From NCBI GenBank assembly GCA_946886635.1, contig CAMPIW010000005.1, forward strand, positions 1-12,157: 12,157 bases of DNA. Direction: 5' to 3'. Every line of letters starts with the position of its first letter. Position 1 is the first letter of the stretch. Below are positions 7,329-12,157 of the stretch, one piece after another. The position numbers and the translations under genes are program-made. Below the pieces are notes generated by a model, which was not told the DNA's origin, searched no databases, and saw only the letters and a program-made list of their open reading frames with translations. This DNA comes from an uncultured Candidatus Saccharibacteria bacterium. Its GTDB lineage: Bacteria > Patescibacteria > Saccharimonadia > Saccharimonadales > UBA1547.

Positions 7329-8188
7329 ACACCTGCCCCTTCATGAGTAATTTTACCACCAAGTGTTCGTAAGTCTTCAAGAGCTTCCTTTGCTTGATCG
7401 GCGTTTGGCGGTATACCGTGCCATTTATAGTTATACTCCATGAAATCAACACCCTTGCCCGGGATAGTGTGACAAATAACAACTGTCGGTCGGTGCGTAA
7501 TAGCGCGACCCTGGCTCGCAGCGTCAATAATACTTTCAATGTTGTGTCCATCAATTTCAAGCACGTGCCAACCGAATGACTCCCACTTACCCCTCAAGCT
7601 TTCGAGCGGCATGACATCTTCGGTGGTACCATCGATTTGAATATTATTTCGATCAACAAAGGCCACTAACTGCGAGAGTTTATTTTTGCCAGCAAACATG
7701 GCCGCTTCCCAAATATTACCCTCGTTCAACTCACCGTCTCCCATAACGACATATACAAAACGGCGTGGATTTTCGTCAAGATACTGCAAACTATACGCGT
7801 ATCCGGCTGCTTGAGAAAGACCACTCCCCAGTGGACCGCTGGTATTCTCTAAACCTGGTAACTTTTCGCGCTCGGGGTGTCCTTGCAAGCGACTACCAAA
7901 TTTACGAAGCGTTGAGAGTTCGGTTTTGTCAAAAAAACCAGCCTCGGCCATTGCCGCGTACTGCACAGGAACACAGTGACCATTACTAAGGAAAAATACA
8001 TCGCGATCTTCCCATTCGGGCTCTTCGGGACGAATATTCATGATATCGAAGTACAGTGCCGAGAAAATATCAGCCAAGCCTAGTGGACCCGCGCTGTGAC
8101 CACTCCCCGCCGCTTCAAGCATCTTAATAATATCTTTGCGAATATCATTCGCCTTCTGTTCGAGTTGTATCGTCGTTAGCTTGCCCAC
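7325..8188 (-). CDS. Transketolase N-terminal subunit (thiamine diphosphate-binding), 287 aa
   Basis: This is the first half of the split transketolase, which binds the diphosphate of the cofactor and Mg2+. Marks include GSGHSAGPLG (28-37), LSNGHC (67-72), GPLGSGLSQAAG (118-129) and the cofactor motif starting GDGELNEG at 150-157 and ending DRNN at 179-182. The start is GTG at 8188, 1 nt after the rpe stop codon. GGAG at 8198-8201, inside the last rpe codons, sits 9 nt before it, and the next in-frame ATG would remove the first conserved helix. It ends in TGA overlapping the ATG of the C-half, which also shows that UGA is read as stop in this genome. It works only together with the next gene. 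Confidence 0.94.
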   Translation of the reverse strand: MGKLTTIQLEQKANDIRKDIIKMLEAAGSGHSAGPLGLADIFSALYFDIMNIRPEEPEWEDRDVFFLSNGHCVPVQYAAMAEAGFFDKTELSTLRKFGSRLQGHPEREKLPGLENTSGPLGSGLSQAAGYAYSLQYLDENPRRFVYVVMGDGELNEGNIWEAAMFAGKNKLSQLVAFVDRNNIQIDGTTEDVMPLESLRGKWESFGWHVLEIDGHNIESIIDAASQGRAITHRPTVVICHTIPGKGVDFMEYNYKWHGIPPNADQAKEALEDLRTLGGKITHEGAGV

Positions 8189-8189
8189 C

Positions 8190-8834
8190 CTAAATCACTC
8201 CGTGCTTATTAATTTCTTTTACTAATTGGTTGTATGTATCCGATGGATTGGTCGCACTTGACATCTCTCCACCAACATTAAGGACATCCACACCTCCTTG
8301 GGTAATTGTGTAAGCATTCTCTATTTTAATGCCGCCATCCCAGCCAATTTCAACGTCAGGTTTAATTTTTTTTATGAGACGTATTTTCTCGAGCTGCATC
8401 ATACTTGCAGTGCCGCCAAATTTACCTAAATCACCCGAAAAAATCATAACGTGATCAGCGGCTTGAATTGCAGCTTGAACAGTTGCCGGAACTGTTGTTT
8501 TTAATAGCGCTACACCAGCTTTAATGCCCGCCTGCTTTAATGCCGCTAAATGAGGAACGATATCTTCTTGCGCTTCGGCATGTAAAATTACCATGCTTGG
8601 CTTTAATTTCATAAGTTGTCCTAAATGCTCAGAAGGTCGAGAAACCATAGCATGGATATCGACCTCCCAACCTTCAGGCCAAGACAGTTGTGCAGGGTTT
8701 AACAAAAATGTAGGTGCAAATTCACCATCGCTAATATCAATATGCACCCGTCGTGCAAACGCCTGGTACTTCCCCGTTGTTTCGCGGAATTGCTCGACCG
8801 TTTCGGCCATGATCGTAGGAACAATCATACCCAT
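8190..8834 (-). CDS. rpe: Ribulose-phosphate 3-epimerase, divergent, 214 aa
   Basis: Rpe interconverts ribulose 5-phosphate and xylulose 5-phosphate. The TIM-barrel metal site can be followed: VHIDISDG (30-37) gives His31 and Asp33, VDIHAMV (58-64) gives His61, and IGWDGGI (163-169) gives Asp166; all four match the metal and acid/base residues of the family. Several neighbouring motifs are unusual. It has VPTIMAE where most have a PSILSAD-like start, SDGEFAPT for MDGHFVPN, and SGDLGKFGG for the usual PGFGGQ loop. The enzyme is therefore probably active but far from the common bacterial type, and a different phosphosugar substrate cannot be excluded. The ATG at 8834 overlaps the rpiB stop by one base (TAATG), and another ATG lies two codons later (8828). 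It sits between rpiB and transketolase, which fits its place in the pathway. Confidence 0.87.
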   Translation of the reverse strand: MGMIVPTIMAETVEQFRETTGKYQAFARRVHIDISDGEFAPTFLLNPAQLSWPEGWEVDIHAMVSRPSEHLGQLMKLKPSMVILHAEAQEDIVPHLAALKQAGIKAGVALLKTTVPATVQAAIQAADHVMIFSGDLGKFGGTASMMQLEKIRLIKKIKPDVEIGWDGGIKIENAYTITQGGVDVLNVGGEMSSATNPSDTYNQLVKEINKHGVI

Positions 8835-9286
8835 TAGCCTAATTCGTCCAGTTCTGCGTTACGCCGCCTAAAACGGGTCGCGTCGGCGAACGCAGTATTA
8901 AGCCAGGTTTCAATAATACCTTCCCAAACGCCAACGTCGTTACCAACGATACGAGCCGGCAAACAAAGTACATTACTATCATTATCGTACCGTGTCATTT
9001 TTGCTTCAAAAGCATCCCAAATAACGCTAGCACGAATACCCTTAAAGCGGTTTGCCGCCATGGCAACGCCCTGGCCACCGCCACAAATCAAAATTCCACG
9101 CGGGTCAGCTTCGTGTGAACCCAGAATCTTCAGTGCTGCAGCCTGAGCAAAAACCGGGAAATCATCAGTAGGATCAAGTGTTTTGCCACCAACGTCTTCA
9201 ACATCGTAGCCACGCTTAACAAGATAAGCAAACACCTGCTCCTTTAAATGAAACCCCTGATGATCCGCACCCAAGTAAATCTTCAT
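8834..9286 (-). CDS. rpiB: Ribose-5-phosphate isomerase B (RpiB/LacAB family), 150 aa
   Basis: RpiB interconverts ribose 5-phosphate and ribulose 5-phosphate. Family marks are GADHQGF (6-12), the catalytic-cysteine segment ILICGGG (65-71, Cys68), ANRFKGIRA (78-86) and NVLCLPARIVG (105-115). Two departures are visible. The phosphate loop reads CGGGQG where CGTGxG is usual. The motif that normally reads R-x-H-N-D-x-N reads R-Y-D-N-D-S-N (99-105), so the His linked to ring opening is Asp101. Length is normal. The start at 9286 has only a weak GAAG-like ribosome site; a TATACT hexamer ends 12 nt upstream, so an extra near-leaderless transcript is possible besides the message from gap, whose stop lies 24 bp away. 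The gene overlaps rpe by one base. Confidence 0.92.
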   Translation of the reverse strand: MKIYLGADHQGFHLKEQVFAYLVKRGYDVEDVGGKTLDPTDDFPVFAQAAALKILGSHEADPRGILICGGGQGVAMAANRFKGIRASVIWDAFEAKMTRYDNDSNVLCLPARIVGNDVGVWEGIIETWLNTAFADATRFRRRNAELDELG

Positions 9287-9298
9287 ATGTTATCTTCA

Positions 9299-9304
9299 AG
9301 TATA
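9299..9304 (-). promoter_or_regulatory. Possible internal -10 box before rpiB
   Basis: TATACT on the minus strand in the 24-bp gap between gap and rpiB. A start 7 nt downstream would leave about 5 nt of leader before the rpiB ATG. The best -35 match (TTGCAC at 9323-9328, 18-bp spacer) has only 3 of 6 consensus bases and lies in gap codons. This is suggestive because the same hexamer precedes uvrB, tal and rsh. Confidence 0.3.
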
Positions 9305-9310
9305 AGCGTT

Positions 9311-10333
9311 TTAGCCTTGAGAGTGCAAGCTCTTAGATATATCTGCTACTAATTCAATGAGACGATTTGAATAACCCCACTCGTTGTCGTACCACACCAT
9401 AACCTTTGCAAGGTTACCGCCAACTACTTTTGTAAGCAATAGGTCAACAACACCTGAGTGGCTATTGCCGATGTAGTCACGGCTCACAAGTGGCTCTTCA
9501 CTCACACCAAGGATACCTCTGTAGTATGGTTCAGCGGCTGCTTTTTTAAATGCAGCGTTAATTTCTTCAACAGTCACATCGCGCTCAAGCAGTACTGTAA
9601 TGTCACTGATTGAAACAACCGGGGTTGGGACACGGATACTTAAGCCGTCAAACTTACCTTCAAGCTGCGGAAGCGTCTTTGTGACAGCGATTGCAGCACC
9701 AGTTGTAGTGGGAACGATGTTCTCGGCTGCATTACGACCTTCACGCAGGTCTTTAGCCGGCGCATCTTGAAGCGCCTGGCTTGCAGTATAGCTGTGAACA
9801 GTAGTAAGAAGCGATTTTTGCACACCGAACTCGGCATCAAGAACGGCCATAACAGCTCCGAGTGAATTAGTGGTACAGCTTGCGTTACTAATAACGTGAC
9901 TTGCGCCTTCAACTTTGTCTTCATTTGCTCCGAGGACAATAGTATCGACCCCTTCACTTTTTGTTGGGCCACTAATAACAACACGCTTTGCACCAGCGGC
10001 AATGTGAAGCTCGGCAGATTCTTTATCAGTAAAGCGACCAGTCGATTCGATAACGAGTTCGACACCTAATTCTCCCCACGGGAGCGCCGCAGGATCTTTT
10101 TCTGCTGTTACCTTAATATGTTGACCGTTTACAATAACGCCAGCGTCATCATATGAAACGTCGTACTTATATGTTCCGTAGTTGCTGTCATGCTTTAGAA
10201 GGTATGCTAATGTTTTAGTGTCGGTCAGATCGTTGACTGCGACCACTTCAAGATCGCTCCGATCGAACGCAAGTTTAAATGCATTGCGACCAATACGACC
10301 GAATCCGTTAATACCAATTTTCGTTTTAGCCAT
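9311..10333 (-). CDS. gap: Type I glyceraldehyde-3-phosphate dehydrogenase, 340 aa
   Basis: GAPDH oxidises and phosphorylates glyceraldehyde 3-phosphate to 1,3-bisphosphoglycerate, reducing NAD(P)+. The Rossmann motif INGFGRIGR (8-16), Asp35 in AVNDLTD (typical of NAD use), the catalytic SNASCTTN (149-156) with Cys153, His180 in TVHSYT, and the C-terminal WYDNEWGYSNR are all present. Length is normal. The stretch after His180 reads TASQALQDAPAKDL (183-196) where the common NAD enzyme has TNDQ and a Leu-Pro pair; the Leu is Ala here, so some NADP use is possible. AAGGGG (10343-10348) lies 9 nt before the ATG, and the message has a leader of about 42 nt from the promoter at 10382-10410. It heads the operon gap-rpiB-rpe-transketolase halves-aldolase and diverges from rsh. 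Confidence 0.97.
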   Translation of the reverse strand: MAKTKIGINGFGRIGRNAFKLAFDRSDLEVVAVNDLTDTKTLAYLLKHDSNYGTYKYDVSYDDAGVIVNGQHIKVTAEKDPAALPWGELGVELVIESTGRFTDKESAELHIAAGAKRVVISGPTKSEGVDTIVLGANEDKVEGASHVISNASCTTNSLGAVMAVLDAEFGVQKSLLTTVHSYTASQALQDAPAKDLREGRNAAENIVPTTTGAAIAVTKTLPQLEGKFDGLSIRVPTPVVSISDITVLLERDVTVEEINAAFKKAAAEPYYRGILGVSEEPLVSRDYIGNSHSGVVDLLLTKVVGGNLAKVMVWYDNEWGYSNRLIELVADISKSLHSQG

Positions 10334-10381
10334 AGGAAATTACCCCTTTTTATAAATAAAGCTTGTGCTTATCTACTCGAT

Positions 10382-10410
10382 ATTATAACCGTCTACCCCT
10401 TCCTTCGCAA
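10382..10410 (-). promoter_or_regulatory. Promoter of the gap operon
   Basis: On the minus strand, TTGCGA (10405-10410; 4 of 6 to -35 consensus) and a perfect TATAAT (10382-10387) are 17 bp apart. Transcription would start near 10375, leaving a leader of about 42 nt with an AAGGGG ribosome site. It overlaps the region a -35 for the divergent rsh promoter would occupy. Confidence 0.75.
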
Positions 10411-10416
10411 TCTCTG

Positions 10417-10422
10417 TATACT
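10417..10422 (+). promoter_or_regulatory. -10-like box of rsh (leaderless start predicted)
   Basis: TATACT ends 6 nt before the ATG at 10429 (another ATG, out of frame, is at 10425). No -35-like hexamer stands out 16-18 bp upstream. Its position argues for the 10429 start: the in-frame ATG at 10363 would lie upstream of this promoter and within the divergent gap leader. Confidence 0.5.
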
Positions 10423-10428
10423 ATATGC

Positions 10429-11985
10429 ATGAATAAGGCCGAATTATTAAAGCACGCACAGCCTTTTTACGAGAAAAATCAACTTCTCGAGCTTGAACAT
10501 GCCATCGATCTTGCGTCGAAGGCGCATAAGGGTCAAAAAAGAAAAAGCGGTGAGCCGTACATAATTCACCCTCTCGCCGTTGCTGGAACACTTGTGGACT
10601 GGGGCATGGATGCCGATAGTGTCATTGCGGGTATTCTCCACGATACTGTCGAAGATACAGGGATGGAGCTTGAAGCCCTCGAGGCCCGTTTCGGCAAAGA
10701 TGTTGCGTTTCTTGTTGACGGCGTTACAAAAGTGTCTCAAGCGCGCGCCGGCATGCAAGACCTCGCTGAATATCTTCCGCAAACAAAAGACAACTTATCA
10801 AAACTTTTAATTGCAATTGGCCAGGATGTTCGTGTCATCATTATTAAACTTGCCGATCGTCTACACAACCTACAAACCCTGCAACATATGCCTCGTGAAA
10901 AACAAGTTAAAATTGCCCGCGAGAGCCTTGAGGTCTTTGGCCCAATGGCCGACCGCCTTGGTATGGGCCGCGTTCGGATGGAAATTGAAGAGCTTGCTTT
11001 TAGTTACATCGACCCTACAGAATTTAAACACCTCCATAATTTACTTCGGAAAAGACTCGGAAAAAGCACCCGTAAGCTCGGTGTTGTTCGCGAAGAAGTC
11101 GACAGAGCTCTTGCCGCACAGCACATCAAACACGACATTAATGGCCGTGTAAAAAGCATCTACAGCCTTCATAAAAAGCTCAAAAAAGGCGACAACACAA
11201 TCGATGATATCTACGACTTAATGGCGCTTCGCATTATTGTTGAAACAAACGAAGATTGTTACCGGGTGCTTGGTATTCTTCATGGCCTATACCAGCCGAT
11301 GATTGCCCGTATCAAAGACTACATTGCGGTACCAAAGCCAAATGGCTACCAAAGCCTTCACACGACCGTTCTTACACCGGCAAAACAAATTGTCGAATTT
11401 CAAATTCGCACGTATGACATGCACGAATACGCCGAACGTGGTTTGGCCGCGAGTTTCCATTACCACGAACAAAAAAGCTCAAAAGACTACATTCAAAATA
11501 AAAAAAGTGCGGTTCTTCCTGGGCACATGCAGTGGATTACGCAACTTCAAGAAATCGCCACAAAGCTTCGAAGTGGCGAGGAGATTCCTGAATCACAACT
11601 TACAATTGACCTTTTTGGCGACCGGATTTTCGTCTATTCTCCAAAAGGAGATATTTATAACCTTCCCGAAGGGGCTTTTCCGCTTGATTTTGCCTATATC
11701 GTCCACAGTGACATTGGTAAACATTCGTACAGCTTTAAAGTGAATGGTTCAATTCATCCCTTTGATAAACCCCTCCAAAACGGCGACGTGGTTGAAGTGG
11801 TTACTCGCAAATCGGTCACTCCAAAACAAACCTGGCTTGAAATGGTCAAAACCACTCACGCCCGCACCAAACTCCGCGCCCAGCTACGAAAAGTCGGTGC
11901 ACTTGAGGGTATAAGCCATGCTGCGGGAATAATCCGAGAGAAGACGCGCAAAAAGCGTACAGCAATCAAAAAAGAAAACGCCTAG
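10429..11985 (+). CDS. RelA/SpoT homologue, bifunctional (p)ppGpp synthetase/hydrolase, short form, 518 aa
   Basis: RSH enzymes make and break the alarmone (p)ppGpp. The hydrolase HD domain covers about 20-180: His47, HDTVED (71-76) and LADRLHN (141-147) are the metal and catalytic residues, all intact. The synthetase domain covers about 238-350: IYDLMALR (261-268), RIKDYIAVPKPNGYQSLHTT (294-313) and the EFQIRT strand (323-328). RIKD is the basic RxKD form seen in bifunctional enzymes, not the ExDD form of RelA-type synthetases. A TGS domain spans about 393-460 with the conserved His432, followed by WLEMVKTTHARTKLR. The protein then ends in a basic tail; the helical, zinc-finger/RIS and ACT domains of full-length RSH (about 700-750 residues) are absent. 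I place the start at 10429 (MNKAELLK), not 10363, because the extra 22 residues are unlike the family and precede the -10 box. Last codons form the terminator stem. Confidence 0.93.
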   Translation: MNKAELLKHAQPFYEKNQLLELEHAIDLASKAHKGQKRKSGEPYIIHPLAVAGTLVDWGMDADSVIAGILHDTVEDTGMELEALEARFGKDVAFLVDGVTKVSQARAGMQDLAEYLPQTKDNLSKLLIAIGQDVRVIIIKLADRLHNLQTLQHMPREKQVKIARESLEVFGPMADRLGMGRVRMEIEELAFSYIDPTEFKHLHNLLRKRLGKSTRKLGVVREEVDRALAAQHIKHDINGRVKSIYSLHKKLKKGDNTIDDIYDLMALRIIVETNEDCYRVLGILHGLYQPMIARIKDYIAVPKPNGYQSLHTTVLTPAKQIVEFQIRTYDMHEYAERGLAASFHYHEQKSSKDYIQNKKSAVLPGHMQWITQLQEIATKLRSGEEIPESQLTIDLFGDRIFVYSPKGDIYNLPEGAFPLDFAYIVHSDIGKHSYSFKVNGSIHPFDKPLQNGDVVEVVTRKSVTPKQTWLEMVKTTHARTKLRAQLRKVGALEGISHAAGIIREKTRKKRTAIKKENA

Positions 11986-12007
11986 CAATTAAGGCGTTTT
12001 CTTTTTT
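11968..12007. terminator. Bidirectional intrinsic terminator shared by rsh and ppa
   Basis: A perfect 15-bp inverted repeat (11968-11982 with 11993-12007) encloses a 10-nt loop. The inner stem is AACGCC/GGCGTT and the outer stem is A-run/T-run with one G-C pair, so RNA from either strand gives a hairpin followed by U residues. The left arm is made of the last five sense codons of rsh (KKENA), and the rsh stop codon lies in the loop. The ppa stop on the other strand lies 12 bp beyond the right arm. Confidence 0.9.
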
Positions 12008-12018
12008 ACTCTGCTTAT

Positions 12019-12157
12019 TTACTGGTTATTCCAACGCTCAACGGCTTCGTGAATAATCTTTTTTGCTTCTGTACTGTCACCGAAGCCCTTCACAATAGTA
12101 CTCCCTGGTTTTTTAAGGTCTTTGTAGTGAGTGAAGTGGTGTTCAATTTGCGCAAGA
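12019..12157 (-). CDS. ppa: Inorganic pyrophosphatase (family I), C-terminal 45 residues, cut by window edge
   Basis: Only the end of the gene is present; it was too short to stand out as an open frame and I translated it by hand. The piece LAQIEHHFTHYKDLKKPG (positions 12156 downwards) matches the C-terminal helix of family I soluble pyrophosphatases, where an xxQIxHFFxHYKxLE-type segment is conserved, followed by an acidic/basic tail ending in ERWNNQ. The enzyme hydrolyses PPi to phosphate and pulls biosynthetic reactions forward. The catalytic Asp cluster would lie upstream, outside the window. It converges with rsh and shares its terminator. The fit to the family is good although short. 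Confidence 0.85.
   Translation of the reverse strand, partial: LAQIEHHFTHYKDLKKPGSTIVKGFGDSTEAKKIIHEAVERWNNQ

Noticed and set aside
6333..8188. Possibility that the two transketolase frames are one gene broken by a frameshift.
   Set aside because: The junction is a clean ATGA stop/start overlap with an AAGGGG site upstream, each half is a complete domain unit, and split transketolases are known. This is a genuine two-gene arrangement.
10343..10375. Possible riboswitch or regulatory hairpin in the gap leader (short AAGC/GCTT and TTTAT/ATAAA repeats).
   Set aside because: Stems are only 4-5 bp and AT-rich, and the leader is only about 42 nt; this is too little for a known riboswitch.
10363..10428. 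In-frame N-terminal extension of the RSH enzyme starting at ATG 10363.
   Set aside because: The 22 extra residues do not resemble the family's N-terminus, and this ATG lies upstream of the TATACT box and inside the leader of the divergent gap gene.
1..12157. tRNA genes, rRNA, insertion sequences, CRISPR repeats, attachment sites or a defence/toxin system.
   Set aside because: Almost all sequence is accounted for by housekeeping genes; the gaps are at most about 95 bp and show no repeats, cloverleaf or transposase. No previously undescribed multi-gene system beyond the points listed can be supported.

Overview
The window is a gene-dense bacterial chromosome segment. It holds twelve protein-coding genes plus one hypothetical membrane-anchored protein, and almost no free intergenic space (the longest gap is about 95 bp). 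It contains no RNA gene, mobile element, CRISPR array or phage sign that I can see. UGA works as a normal stop (the transketolase N-half ends in TGA inside an ATGA overlap), so this is not a UGA-recoding lineage. Several features together suggest a small-genome Patescibacteria/CPR member, most likely Saccharibacteria (TM7): tight packing, a transketolase split into two genes, an RSH enzyme without its C-terminal regulatory domains, and start codons sitting almost on the -10 box. This taxonomic call is inference; there is no rRNA or marker tree here.

Layout. Positions 1-670 (minus) are the N-terminal third of uvrB, cut by the window edge. Positions 686-1300 (minus) encode an unrecognised one-TM protein with its own good promoter. 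Positions 1364-4299 (minus) are a two-gene operon: a PfkB-family sugar kinase, then a 651-residue protein with a C-terminal LOG (phosphoribohydrolase-like) domain behind about 467 residues I do not recognise. Divergent from it, 4337-5410 (plus) is transaldolase. Transaldolase meets, tail to tail with only 2 bp between, a six-gene minus-strand operon (10333 down to 5413): gap, rpiB, rpe, transketolase N-half, transketolase C-half and class II aldolase, mostly overlapping or 1-24 bp apart. Divergent from gap is a short RelA/SpoT homologue (10429-11985, plus). It ends in a perfect bidirectional hairpin shared with the convergent inorganic pyrophosphatase gene, of which only the last 45 codons are present (12019-12157, minus).

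How the genes work together. RpiB, Rpe, transketolase and transaldolase make up the complete non-oxidative pentose phosphate pathway. Aldolase and GAPDH join it to glycolysis. The PfkB kinase (possibly a ribokinase) and the LOG-domain protein (a family that releases ribose 5-phosphate from nucleoside monophosphates) could both feed ribose 5-phosphate into it, so the region may act as a nucleotide/ribose-to-triose route. The RSH enzyme and pyrophosphatase connect the same neighbourhood to (p)ppGpp and PPi metabolism.

Regulation. Four first genes of transcription units (uvrB, pfkB, tal, rsh) have a -10-like hexamer ending only 6-8 nt before the ATG, which predicts leaderless mRNAs. Most operon-internal genes instead use Shine-Dalgarno sites embedded in the preceding gene. 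Both divergent gene pairs have interleaved back-to-back promoters.
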